Positions 6,902 through 15,080 are shown, counted from the stretch's first letter. The stretch is 64,000 bases of DNA from PGYR01 sp041675005 (GCA_041675005.1 JBAYUQ010000007.1:62001-126000); one strand, 5' to 3'. The notes: generated from the sequence alone by a model not told the origin. Numbers and translations are program-made.

Positions 6902-9265
6902 ATGTTAAAAAAGCTAATTTTACTTGGCGTCGTCTGTACCGTTATCAACCTAAGGGCGGACGATAAAGACACCATCAGAACGTATCAAGTACCGTCTATC
7001 ACGGTGACTTCGACTAAGGCAAAGGAAAGGCAGTCGCCAGTTCCATTCTCCGAAATAACAGAGGCAGATATTAAGAAGACCACTTCTAATATCGATTTGC
7101 CGAATCTTCTACAATCTATGCCATCTATTTATACATTCACCGAAAATGGGAATGGAGTTGGCTATACTAACTTGCGATTACGTGGTTTCGACCAAAGACG
7201 TATTTCGGTATTGGTGAACGGAATACCACAAAACGACCCCGAAGACCACAATGTATATTTCATCAATCTTTCTGATTTGCAAGAGAGTTTGGGCGAGGTA
7301 CAAGTGCAACGTGGTGCGGGATTAGCTAACTACGGAGCGGCAGCTATTGCAGGGAGCATTAACCTAACCACTTCCGCATTCATAAACAATCCGGGTATTC
7401 GTCTATATGCTGGGAATGGGTTCCAAGAATTCAGCGGCAGCGATATAGTCAAGTCTAATACGAACAAATTAAAGTTAGAGTATTCTTCAGGTTTGGTGAA
7501 TGAGAAATATGCTTTCTACGGGAAGATGAGCCAAATAAACTCCGAAGGATATAGAGACCAATCTTTTGCATATCTTAATAGCTACTTCCTATCAGCTATT
7601 AGGTTCGACGAGAAGTTGAAGACTCAAGTGAACATATATGGTAGCTCCCAAAGAGATGGGTTGTCTTATATAGGTTTACCAAAGGATTACATCACCGACC
7701 CAGTTAAGCGTAGAGAGAACTATAGCTATTGGGAACACGGTGCCGATGGACGTGAATTCGATTGGGGTGCTACTACAAGGGCTCAAGAAATAGAAGAATT
7801 CAGCTCCCCACATATCGAGTTACTAAACGATTGGTACATAACTGACAATCTAACTTTCAAATCATCACTTTACTATTTCGAAGGAAATGGCTACTTCGAT
7901 TATTCAGGAGCTGGTTATACCGACTCATCGAGCTACGGATTTGATAAGGTTTACCCAGGTGCTTTTAGTCCTGGTAATCCACTAATCAGGGCTTGGGTAG
8001 GTAATAAGCAAGGTGGTTGGATACCACGTTTAGTTTGGGAGACAGAGGGTAACATACTTACTACTGGTGCCGAGATTCGTATTCATCAATCTGACCATTG
8101 GGGCAAATTACAGTTTGCCGAGAACCTACCAGAGGGATATGACCCTGATTACAAGTTCTACGAATATGATGGTTTTAGAGACATCTTCTCTGCCTTCGCT
8201 CGTAACCAATATCAAATAAATGAAGATTTGATGGTAAGCGGTGAAGCACAGTTAGTATATCACTCATATCGCATCGCTAATGACAAATTCGCAGGCATTG
8301 TCAATCAATACCCAAATGCAGATGGAGTTGCCACAAGCGGCAGTAATGACCTATTCAACGTCGAGTATTTATTCTTGAACCCAAGAGTAGGTGTTAACTG
8401 GAATTACAGTCCTGAGCAAAACGTATATCTATCGGCAGCATATACTCAAAGAGAGCCAAGAATGAAAAACCTCTACAATGCAAGTGAGGCATGGTCAGGT
8501 GCTAGACCGCAGTTCAGAAGAGTACCAATCGGAAATGAGACTTTAGGGTATGATTTCTCTAGCCCTTTAGTTACACCAGAAAAAATGTTGAACATAGAAA
8601 CTGGATGGAATTATATATCAGAGACTTATAATCTATCGGGAAATATCTATGTGATGGATTTACGTGATGAGTTAGTGAAAAGTGGTCAGTTAGATCAGTT
8701 CGGTGCTCCAATAGATGGTAACGCTGAGCAGACTTTGCACTATGGAATAGAACTGGAAGCTGGTATAAAAGCATTCGACAATAGTAACGGACGATTAGAT
8801 TTATATGCTAACGGAACTTTCAGCCAAAACAAAATCGTAACATATAATTTCGCATTAAAAGACGGAACAACAATCGCATTGGACGGTAACAGAATAGCAG
8901 GGTTCCCAGATATAATGAGTGCTTTCACTCTGAACTATAAGATAAGTGAGTTCAACTTCCTGCTTTCAGCTAACTATGTTGGTAGCTTTATGACAGATAA
9001 TTTCGGGGATTTACTGACAACAGACACTCGTATAAAAACTAATCTTGGTGGTGGCTACTATGCAGACAATCAAGTAGATTCGTACTACTTTATGAATGCA
9101 AATCTATCTTACAATTTCACCGATTTTATGGGAACGCAAGGAATTAGAGTTCACCTACAGATTAACAACTTGACGAATAATCTATATGCAGCGGCTGGCG
9201 AAGGTGGGCAGTTCTTCGGTGGTGCCGAGCGTAACTTCTTCATAGGAGCAGAACTTTCGTTCTAA
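6902..9265 (+). CDS. TonB-dependent outer-membrane receptor, probably thiamine uptake
   Basis: 787 residues. Signal peptide of about 20 residues, a TonB-box-like segment (PSITVTSTKAK), a plug domain about residues 45-160 (LPNLLQSMPSIYT, NLRLRGFDQRRISVLVNGIP, RGAGLANYGAAAIAGSINL) and a 22-strand barrel ending in the aromatic FFIGAELSF. Such receptors import scarce ligands across the outer membrane with energy from TonB-ExbBD. The TPP riboswitch in front says the ligand is thiamine or a derivative; this is inference from regulation, as reported for Bacteroidota receptors of this kind. No inner-membrane thiamine transporter follows. A strong terminator ends the gene, so it is transcribed alone. 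Confidence 0.9.
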   Translation: MLKKLILLGVVCTVINLRADDKDTIRTYQVPSITVTSTKAKERQSPVPFSEITEADIKKTTSNIDLPNLLQSMPSIYTFTENGNGVGYTNLRLRGFDQRRISVLVNGIPQNDPEDHNVYFINLSDLQESLGEVQVQRGAGLANYGAAAIAGSINLTTSAFINNPGIRLYAGNGFQEFSGSDIVKSNTNKLKLEYSSGLVNEKYAFYGKMSQINSEGYRDQSFAYLNSYFLSAIRFDEKLKTQVNIYGSSQRDGLSYIGLPKDYITDPVKRRENYSYWEHGADGREFDWGATTRAQEIEEFSSPHIELLNDWYITDNLTFKSSLYYFEGNGYFDYSGAGYTDSSSYGFDKVYPGAFSPGNPLIRAWVGNKQGGWIPRLVWETEGNILTTGAEIRIHQSDHWGKLQFAENLPEGYDPDYKFYEYDGFRDIFSAFARNQYQINEDLMVSGEAQLVYHSYRIANDKFAGIVNQYPNADGVATSGSNDLFNVEYLFLNPRVGVNWNYSPEQNVYLSAAYTQREPRMKNLYNASEAWSGARPQFRRVPIGNETLGYDFSSPLVTPEKMLNIETGWNYISETYNLSGNIYVMDLRDELVKSGQLDQFGAPIDGNAEQTLHYGIELEAGIKAFDNSNGRLDLYANGTFSQNKIVTYNFALKDGTTIALDGNRIAGFPDIMSAFTLNYKISEFNFLLSANYVGSFMTDNFGDLLTTDTRIKTNLGGGYYADNQVDSYYFMNANLSYNFTDFMGTQGIRVHLQINNLTNNLYAAAGEGGQFFGGAERNFFIGAELSF

Positions 9266-9291
9266 GGTTTTTGCACTAATTTATGATTTTC

Positions 9292-9329
9292 AAAACGACT
9301 TGCTCTTAATTGGGTGAGCCGTTTTTTTT
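9292..9329 (+). terminator. rho-independent terminator of the TonB receptor gene
   Basis: The stem AAAACG plus CTTGCTC pairs with GGGTGAG plus CGTTTT (one bulge on each side, some G-U pairs), with a TTAATT loop and a run of nine T. The end of the T-run overlaps the -33 element of the next promoter. Confidence 0.8.
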
Positions 9330-9358
9330 TGATATAACCAACTTATTTACTAGATTTG
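9328..9358 (+). promoter_or_regulatory. promoter of the small secreted-protein cluster
   Basis: TTTG at 9328-9331, a 19-base spacer and TAGATTTG at 9351-9358 form a full-consensus Bacteroidota promoter. The first three bases come from the T-run of the preceding terminator. The first gene starts 36 bases downstream. Confidence 0.65.
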
Positions 9359-9394
9359 GTATTATTCAACTCAATTCAAAAGTAAAGGCAGATT

Positions 9395-9823
9395 ATGAAA
9401 TACATATTGTTCTTAGTTTTGTCTGTTTATATTTCCTATTCCCAGCCGTATTTCAATAATACAGACTATATTTTCACAGTGCAAAGCTCCGTAATCGAAA
9501 AACAAGATTCTATAAAATTAGAAAGTTCAAATCAATTTTTGGCTGAACAAAAAATATTATGGGAATTTAGAATTGATAATGGTAATATAAGTATATCTGA
9601 AGATAAGACTCGTGTTCAAAATACCGATGGAGTTTTTCTGAAAAACCCAACTGGCGAGTACCTTCATAATACTGTTTACGTACCTCATCCACAAGTGAAG
9701 CTCCCATTAGAAATAGGCGATTCTATATATATTGAGCAAAAGGAATTAAAGAACAATGAAACACGTGACAGCGTTAGCATTCGTGGCTATCTGAAAGTAG
9801 TTGATAAAATCAAATATGGGTGA
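9395..9823 (+). CDS. small secreted protein, paralogue copy 1 (truncated)
   Basis: 142 residues with a signal peptide (cut near SYSQ, about residue 16). The mature part starts PYFNNTDYIFTVQ and carries the family core HPQVKLP, IGDSIYIEQ and GYLKVVDK shared with the products at 10353 and 10984. Compared with those it stops about 65 residues early, right after the GYLKV segment, so the C-terminal strands are missing. No known family recognised; the pattern suggests a beta-rich exported protein. First gene of a unit with its own promoter. Confidence 0.7.
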   Translation: MKYILFLVLSVYISYSQPYFNNTDYIFTVQSSVIEKQDSIKLESSNQFLAEQKILWEFRIDNGNISISEDKTRVQNTDGVFLKNPTGEYLHNTVYVPHPQVKLPLEIGDSIYIEQKELKNNETRDSVSIRGYLKVVDKIKYG

Positions 9824-9840
9824 AATACAAAGGATATACT

Positions 9841-10356
9841 ATGTCAAACCTTAAAAAAGAAGATAATTATCTGGATTTATTAAAAAATGATTTTTATTTT
9901 TTAGTTTCCGAACACAATTATTTATTAAAGTTCGAATTACTTTCAAGGGGAGAATATTACCTTAAATACTTCAATAAACATTGTAAACGTCAAGTTAATA
10001 TAACTTTACAAACAGTCAACTCATTTGTAACTTTTGAAATAGAAATTGTAAAAACAAGATATTTCTATTTAACTAGAGAAGGGGAATTATTTTGTAGTCC
10101 TAAATACTTTATAATAAAAGAATACTGTTCAGAAATATCTAGCGATAGAATAACTAAAGATAAATTTGGATTTAGAAAGCCTAATGTATCTAATATTGAT
10201 TTTGTTAATAGAAGAGAATATATAGAGAGAATGTTAGTACAGGATATAAATCTTTATAAAACTTTAATTAAATTTTACTTGACAGATATAATAGTTGGGA
10301 AAAAATGGGTTAATTGGGGAAGAATTAGAAAAAGAAATTTACAGGAGTCTAAATGA
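9841..10356 (+). CDS. unknown cytoplasmic protein
   Basis: 171 residues with no signal peptide or membrane helix. It is rich in Tyr, Phe, Lys and Asn and has no motif I recognise. ATG 9841 is preceded by AAAGGA and chosen over an in-frame GTG at 9820 that would overlap copy 1. Its stop overlaps the next start by 4 bases (ATGA), so it is translated with the secreted paralogues. It sits exactly where copy 1 loses its C-terminus, which suggests that it or its ancestor was inserted there. Confidence 0.6.
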   Translation: MSNLKKEDNYLDLLKNDFYFLVSEHNYLLKFELLSRGEYYLKYFNKHCKRQVNITLQTVNSFVTFEIEIVKTRYFYLTREGELFCSPKYFIIKEYCSEISSDRITKDKFGFRKPNVSNIDFVNRREYIERMLVQDINLYKTLIKFYLTDIIVGKKWVNWGRIRKRNLQESK

Positions 10357-10976
10357 AAAAGTACATATTAATAATAGCAATACTCACAATAAGTGTATCC
10401 GCTAAGCCATACTTTAGAATGACCGATTTTAAATATGAAGTGAAGTATGTTAATGCCGAAGGACCAGAATCGATAGAACTCCATAGCGTTGAGAATAGGA
10501 GAGCTGATAAAATGGACTCCGTTCAGTGGGTTTTCAAAGAATATAAAATCATATATCTAGACCAATCCTATTGCATACAAGATTCGCATACAGTTATGGT
10601 GACTTCGCCCAAAAGAGCTGTATTCGCAGCCACAGAAAACGTACCCAATCCTCAAATCAAATATCCTCCTACAATAGGAGACTCTATATACGTAGAGCAA
10701 TCCTTATCTAACGGTGAAAAGATGAAGGGTTATCTGAAAGTAACCGACAAAGTTCAACACGGAAACGATACGAAAGAAGCTGACAAATGGGTAATTGAAG
10801 CGTACAACCTTGAAGACAACAAGTATTCTGCTACATACTATTACTCAAAGAAAATTGGATTTGTTTACCTAGATTACAAACTTGATGACATTGGAATAGT
10901 AATGAATTTAACTACCTATTTATATTCAACACATGTTAATGAAATGGGTTGGTATCCTGAAGCTTTTGAGGAGTAA
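10353..10976 (+). CDS. small secreted protein, paralogue copy 2
   Basis: 207 residues with a signal peptide (cut near SAKPY). Shared family landmarks are PYFRMTDF, VENRRADKMDSVQWV, a Tyr-Cys-x-Gln-Asp-Ser block, VMVTSPKRAVFA, NPQIKYPPTIGDSIYVEQ and MKGYLKVTDK, then a C-terminal strand region with EAYNLEDNKYSA. Function unknown; the repeated, exported, beta-rich form suggests a surface or periplasmic role. The start overlaps the previous stop (ATGA). Clearly homologous to the next gene, so a tandem duplication. Confidence 0.7.
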   Translation: MKKYILIIAILTISVSAKPYFRMTDFKYEVKYVNAEGPESIELHSVENRRADKMDSVQWVFKEYKIIYLDQSYCIQDSHTVMVTSPKRAVFAATENVPNPQIKYPPTIGDSIYVEQSLSNGEKMKGYLKVTDKVQHGNDTKEADKWVIEAYNLEDNKYSATYYYSKKIGFVYLDYKLDDIGIVMNLTTYLYSTHVNEMGWYPEAFEE

Positions 10977-10983
10977 TAAAATT

Positions 10984-11586
10984 ATGAAATACATATTATT
11001 ATTTATCATTGCGTCAATGGGATGCATATCTCAACCCTATTTTAGATCAACTGATTTCATTTTCAAGGTTGACTACACGAATGCTGTAGGTGCTCCTAAA
11101 ATTGAATTACTTAGCGTTGAAAACCGCCGAGCAAATAACTTAGACTCTGTTGAGTGGGTTTATCATGAATACAATCTTATTTTCTATCAACCAAGATATT
11201 GTGTGCAAGACTCAGCTGGGGTTATGGTAACATCGCCAAACAGAGGTGTATTCGCCGAGACAGAATATATACCAAACCCACAAGTAAAATTCCCAATAAC
11301 AATTGGTGATTCTATTTATGTCGAGCAGCCGCTATCAAATGGCAAAATGATGAAAGGTTATCTGAAAGTAATCGAGGAGCTAGAATATGGTAGATATCTT
11401 AATGAAATCACTTATGCATGGAAAATAGAAGCATACAATCTAGAAGACCCTAAATATTCGGCTATATATAAATACAATGAGAGAAATGGGATCGTCTTTC
11501 TGAAATACAAGCTCAATGAAAAGGAAATTGAGATGAATTTGAGTCTTACAAGAGGTAATGGATTTGCAGATCAAAAAGAAGAATAA
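10984..11586 (+). CDS. small secreted protein, paralogue copy 3
   Basis: 200 residues from ATG 10984, which is preceded by GAGGAG and gives a clean signal peptide (MKYILLFIIASMGCIS). An in-frame start at 10933 would bury the signal inside the previous gene. It shares PYFRSTDF, SVENRRANNLDSVEWV, the Tyr-Cys-x-Gln-Asp-Ser block, VMVTSPNRGVFAETE, NPQVKFP, IGDSIYVEQPLSNG and MKGYLKV with copy 2 and keeps the full C-terminus. A scrap of a fourth copy lies at 11796. Function unknown. Confidence 0.7.
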   Translation: MKYILLFIIASMGCISQPYFRSTDFIFKVDYTNAVGAPKIELLSVENRRANNLDSVEWVYHEYNLIFYQPRYCVQDSAGVMVTSPNRGVFAETEYIPNPQVKFPITIGDSIYVEQPLSNGKMMKGYLKVIEELEYGRYLNEITYAWKIEAYNLEDPKYSAIYKYNERNGIVFLKYKLNEKEIEMNLSLTRGNGFADQKEE

Positions 11587-11612
11587 TATAATAACTCTGA
11601 GTAAATATCCGA

Positions 11613-11797
11613 CTACATAAACTTACGTTTTGTTTTGATTAACCTGAATCGAATATCATCATAAAACAGACTAATTAGTAAGGTAACAGCTGCAAATATC
11701 AAAACATTGAATTTTAAATCATAAGTAGAGTACAGAATACCTGCAACAATACCGCCGAGAAAGAAAAAGGAAATTATATAAAAATGGGGCTTTATTC
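11613..11797 (-). pseudogene. DUF1275 (YoaK-like) gene, C-terminal fragment
   Basis: Read on the minus strand this encodes ISFFFLGGIVAGILYSTYDL, then FNVLIFAAVTLLISLFYDDI and RFRLIKTKR, with an intact stop at 11613-11615. It matches the last 60 or so residues of the complete DUF1275 protein at 13690-14409 almost position by position. The first three quarters are absent and the 5' edge runs into a scrap of another gene. With the intact copy it forms a direct repeat of about 185 bases around the SulP gene. Confidence 0.85.
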
Positions 11798-11836
11798 ACC
11801 GAATAGAGGTGTTTACGCTATTACAGAACTAAAACC
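11796..11836 (+). pseudogene. scrap of a fourth secreted-protein paralogue
   Basis: The plus strand reads SPNRGVYAITELKP, matching SPNRGVFAETEYIPNP of the copy-3 product. It is abutted on its left by the DUF1275 fragment and ends at a stop a few codons later. Only about 14 codons survive. With an upstream ATG (11784) it forms a 21-codon chimeric ORF that is unlikely to be functional. Confidence 0.5.
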
Positions 11837-11928
11837 CTACACTTGTTAGACATCTCCTAACTGCTTTGGATTCCATATACATATAGAAGAGCAGCTCATC
11901 TTGATTTAAAAGGATAAATGGCGTTCAA

Positions 11929-11948
11929 TACGAATGTTCGTATATTTG
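11929..11948 (+). promoter_or_regulatory. -7 box with abutting inverted repeat upstream of sulP
   Basis: TATATTTG at 11941-11948 fits the -7 consensus and TACGAA-TG-TTCGTA (11929-11942) is a perfect 6-bp inverted repeat overlapping it, operator-like. Transcription would start near 11955, which rules out ATG 11918 and supports ATG 11969. No -33 match at the right distance. Confidence 0.45.
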
Positions 11949-11968
11949 TAAAAAGAATTAGACAAAGA

Positions 11969-13615
11969 ATGAAAAAAGAATTTACCCCTAAACTATTCTC
12001 ACTTATAAGACAAGGTATATCAAAACAAACCATCACAAAAGATATTCTATCTGGATTAATTGTGGGAATTGTTGCTCTACCTTTAGCTATAGCTTTTGCA
12101 ATTGCATCAGGAGTTTCTCCAGAAAAAGGAATTATCACTGCAATAATTGCGGGTATAATATTTTCGATGTTTGGAGGGAGTAGAGTTCAAATTGGAGGTC
12201 CAACAGGGGCATTTATCGTAATTGTATATGGAGTTATTCAATTATACGGAATAGATGGATTAATCATAGCCACTTTTATTGCGGGCTTTTTAATGATTGG
12301 AATGGGGCTCCTACGACTTGGGAATTTATTGAAATTTATTCCATATTCGTTAATTGTTGGTTTTACAAGTGGAATAGCATTAATCATCCTGTCATCACAA
12401 ATTAATGATTTTTTTGGGCTTCACATAGATAAAGTTCCAGCTAATTTTATAGACAAATGGATTGTTTATTTTGCGCATTTTAATCAAATTAATTGGTATG
12501 CTATTTCAATTGCTCTTGCTACTGTTATTATCACTGTTTACTTTCAAAAGATATTAAAGAAAATTCCAGGGTCTATCGTTGCCATCTTATTGGCTACAAT
12601 TGTAGTAACCATTTTTAAAATTCCAGTTGATACTATTGGAAGTAGCTTTGGAGAAATCCCTGACCATTTTAGTTTACCTCATATACCGAAGATAAACTTT
12701 CACATCATACAAGCACTTATACAACCTGCGTTTGCCATAGCTATCTTAGGTAGTATAGAATCATTACTTTCCGCTGTTGTATCTGATGCAATGATTGGGG
12801 GAAAACACCGTTCTAATATGGAACTAATAGCTATGGGAGGAGCCAATATTGTGTCGGCTTTATTTGGCGGAATTCCCGCTACAGGTGCTATAGCTAGAAC
12901 GGCAACAAATGTAAAGAATGGAGGACGAACTCCTATAGCGGGTATAGTTCATTCTCTGGTTTTATTAGCAATTATGCTTTTGTTTGGATCTTACGCTAAA
13001 TTAATCCCTCTTTCCTGTCTTGCTGGGATATTAGTGGTTATTTCATATCATATGAGTGAATGGCGTCAATTTAAATCTATACTGAAAGGAAACAAAATGG
13101 ATATTGTTATACTATTAACTACATTCTTTTTGACGGTTGTTTTTGATTTAGTAATTGCTATAGAAATTGGGTTGGTTCTCTCGAGTTTTATGTTTATGAA
13201 AAAAATGAGCGAATCTGTACATATTGAAACTCTAACTTCTGAAAAAGGAGGGAAAGAGAATCTATTTGAAGAAGAATTAATTGATATACCAAAGGAGGTA
13301 TTAATCTATGAAATTAATGGTCCATTGTTTTTCGGGGCTGCTCGTCAATTCCAAGAAACCATTACAAATACAGATTTATCTCCTAAATATATAATTATAA
13401 GAATGCGCTATGTTCCTCTAATTGATGCTACTGGATATCAGAGTATTAAGGAAATAATAAAAACATTTAAGGCAAGAGGAATAAAAATAATAATATCAGG
13501 TGTCAGTGATAACTTAAGAACTAATTTTCAAAAGAATGATATGTTTTCAGTAATAGAAAAAGAATATGTAGTTAAAGACATCAAAGAAGCCATTGAAAAA
13601 ATAAAAATAACATAA
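11969..13615 (+). CDS. SulP-family anion transporter with STAS domain
   Basis: 548 residues from ATG 11969. The transmembrane SulP domain (about 20-410) shows the family entry LPLAIAFAIASGVSPEKGI, then GGPTGAF, a glycine-rich GFTSGIALIIL and the conserved GGIPATGAIARTATN. A C-terminal STAS domain (about 440-545) carries INGPLFFGAA and LIDATGYQSI. SulP proteins carry sulfate, bicarbonate or dicarboxylates, often with Na+ or H+; the substrate is not readable here. The promoter-like box at 11941 supports this start over 11918. The gene lies between an intact DUF1275 gene and a DUF1275 fragment. Confidence 0.88.
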   Translation: MKKEFTPKLFSLIRQGISKQTITKDILSGLIVGIVALPLAIAFAIASGVSPEKGIITAIIAGIIFSMFGGSRVQIGGPTGAFIVIVYGVIQLYGIDGLIIATFIAGFLMIGMGLLRLGNLLKFIPYSLIVGFTSGIALIILSSQINDFFGLHIDKVPANFIDKWIVYFAHFNQINWYAISIALATVIITVYFQKILKKIPGSIVAILLATIVVTIFKIPVDTIGSSFGEIPDHFSLPHIPKINFHIIQALIQPAFAIAILGSIESLLSAVVSDAMIGGKHRSNMELIAMGGANIVSALFGGIPATGAIARTATNVKNGGRTPIAGIVHSLVLLAIMLLFGSYAKLIPLSCLAGILVVISYHMSEWRQFKSILKGNKMDIVILLTTFFLTVVFDLVIAIEIGLVLSSFMFMKKMSESVHIETLTSEKGGKENLFEEELIDIPKEVLIYEINGPLFFGAARQFQETITNTDLSPKYIIIRMRYVPLIDATGYQSIKEIIKTFKARGIKIIISGVSDNLRTNFQKNDMFSVIEKEYVVKDIKEAIEKIKIT

Positions 13616-13627
13616 AACAGATGAATA

Positions 13628-13646
13628 GTGTCGTAAGCTACGACAC
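13628..13646 (+). terminator. hairpin between convergent sulP and DUF1275 genes
   Basis: A perfect 8-bp stem GTGTCGTA/TACGACAC with a 3-base AGC loop, 12 bases after the sulP stop. No T-run on either strand, so termination is plausible but not certain. An alternative outer pairing AATAGTG/CACTATT surrounds it. Confidence 0.45.
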
Positions 13647-13689
13647 CATCCACTATTAGTTAGATTCAAACTCAATAAAGTCAAGCGAA

Positions 13690-14409
13690 TTAGGATCTTT
13701 TCATCTTGATATATCTAAAGCGAATGTCGTCGTAGAACAGACTGATTATCAAGATAGCGGCAGCAAGTATAAGAGTGTTGAATTTCAAATCAAAACTCGA
13801 GTACAAAATACCAGCAGCGATACCACCAAGGAAGAAAAAGCATATAATAAAAAGGTGTAGCTTTATTCTAAGTTTGATTTCCACTCTATCTGGGTGGGTT
13901 TCGGGAAAAAACAATCGTGATAGTTCGATTCCCAAATCTGTGAAAAGTCCTGTTAAATGTGTAGTCCTTACAATGGCTTTCGATATTTTGGTAACAAATG
14001 AGTTCTGTAGCCCCATAGCGAACAGCAGAATACAAGCGATTATGTTCGGATAATTCAGTTCAAGAAGATCGCTGGCTATAGCAATAATTAAGAGTAATGT
14101 TACCTCTATCATTGTTGGTATTACAAACACGTTCAACTTTTTATTAGCTCTATACTTTTCGATAAGAAAACTGGAAGTAAATGAGCCAAATAGAAATGAG
14201 AAAATGTATAGGAAATAGATAGTCCCTTTCCAAAATTCAAAATTAGCAACATCATTTATAAAAAGTGCAAAATGCCCTGTTACATTAGTAGTAAGTTGCT
14301 TTATAGCTAGAAAGCCAGTTACATTGACCATACCAGCAACAAAAGAAAGGACTGTAGCTATTTGCAGATTATGCTCAAAGGTTCTGCTTTTACCTTGATG
14401 TCTAAACAT
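13690..14409 (-). CDS. DUF1275 (YoaK-like) membrane protein
   Basis: 239 residues with about six membrane helices. DUF1275 marks are VAGMVNVTGFLAI near residue 25, TNVTGHFALF, a central AMGLQNSFVTKIS and VRTTHLTGLFTDLGIELSRL, and the C-terminal FFFLGGIAAGILYSS. Membrane proteins of unknown function, full length here. A -7-like TAAATTTG (14456-14463, minus) lies 47 bases upstream of the start. A fragment of a second copy is at 11613-11797, on the other side of sulP. Confidence 0.85.
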   Translation of the reverse strand: MFRHQGKSRTFEHNLQIATVLSFVAGMVNVTGFLAIKQLTTNVTGHFALFINDVANFEFWKGTIYFLYIFSFLFGSFTSSFLIEKYRANKKLNVFVIPTMIEVTLLLIIAIASDLLELNYPNIIACILLFAMGLQNSFVTKISKAIVRTTHLTGLFTDLGIELSRLFFPETHPDRVEIKLRIKLHLFIICFFFLGGIAAGILYSSFDLKFNTLILAAAILIISLFYDDIRFRYIKMKRS

Positions 14410-14455
14410 TAGGTGTACATTTAATTTAATTTTAGAAAAGATTAAAGCTATAATG

Positions 14456-14463
14456 CAAATTTA
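14456..14463 (-). promoter_or_regulatory. -7 box candidate for the DUF1275 gene
   Basis: The minus strand reads TAAATTTG, 47 bases before the start codon. The nearest TTTG upstream is only 14 bases away, so the -33 part is poor. Confidence 0.3.
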
Positions 14464-14512
14464 CGGACAATATTTAACAAAGGAGAAAGTAAGGTCATTT
14501 TCTATAAACTTT

Positions 14513-14539
14513 GAACTTGTAAGAAATCCTTACAAGTTC
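14513..14539 (-). terminator. perfect 11-bp hairpin at the 3' end of the GNAT gene
   Basis: The arms GAACTTGTAAG and CTTACAAGTTC are perfectly complementary around a 5-base loop, and the GNAT stop codon (14530-14532) lies inside the stem. No long T-run follows on the minus strand. It probably ends the NdpA-independent unit 16969-14530 or protects its 3' end. Confidence 0.5.
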
Positions 14540-15078
14540 ATATACTCATCTTTTGTCATGCGATATTGGAGGCAATCTCTGTACTCACCTTTGAAGAAGT
14601 ATTCTTGGATTAATTCTCCTTCTAGTATCATTCTATTTTTTTCAAGTACTTTGCCAGATACATCGTTTCCATCAAAACAAGTAGCAAAGATTTTATTGAG
14701 ATTTAGTTCTTCAAATCCGAATTTGAGTATAGCCGCAACCGCTTCTGTAGCTATTCCTTTTCGCCAATATGGCTCAGCAATCCAGTAACCAATTTCTGCT
14801 TTATTGTGCTCAGTTTCCAACCTCATTCCTATCTCCCCTATTAACTCATTCTCTTCTTTCTGAGTAATGGTTAAAATAAACCTATTCTTGTTCTTTAATC
14901 CTTCAATCACTGTGTTTATACGAGCAATAGCATCGTCTTCTAAGTAAGGATAAGGATATCCGAAGACTTTGTCAGATACATTTTTGTTACTAGCATACTT
15001 CATTAGATTAGGCAAATCCGTGAGTTCCATTCTCCTGAGTATTAATCGTTCGGTAATTATGGTTGGGTGTTGGGTCAT
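14530..15078 (-). CDS. GNAT-family N-acetyltransferase (RimJ/RimL-like)
   Basis: 182 residues. It starts with the RimJ/L-type ITERLILRRMELTDLPNLMK and has the acetyl-CoA pyrophosphate loop in the motif EIGYWIAEPYWRKGIATEAV at about residues 95-114. It ends with the family-like GELIQEYFFKGEYRDCLQYRMT. Probably N-acetylates a protein alpha-amine, an amino group on a small molecule or an antibiotic; the substrate is unknown. The start lies 2 bases after the RhuM stop, so it is the last gene of a three-gene unit. Confidence 0.85.
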   Translation of the reverse strand: MTQHPTIITERLILRRMELTDLPNLMKYASNKNVSDKVFGYPYPYLEDDAIARINTVIEGLKNKNRFILTITQKEENELIGEIGMRLETEHNKAEIGYWIAEPYWRKGIATEAVAAILKFGFEELNLNKIFATCFDGNDVSGKVLEKNRMILEGELIQEYFFKGEYRDCLQYRMTKDEYMNL

Positions 15079-15080
15079 GA

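Noticed and set aside
10933..10983. Upstream start for secreted paralogue copy 3
   Set aside because: It lies inside the previous gene and would bury a clear signal peptide; ATG 10984 has a GAGGAG before it and aligns with the paralogues.
14453..14788. 111-codon plus-strand frame over the GNAT gene end
   Set aside because: Antisense shadow of a well-supported acetyltransferase; no family features.
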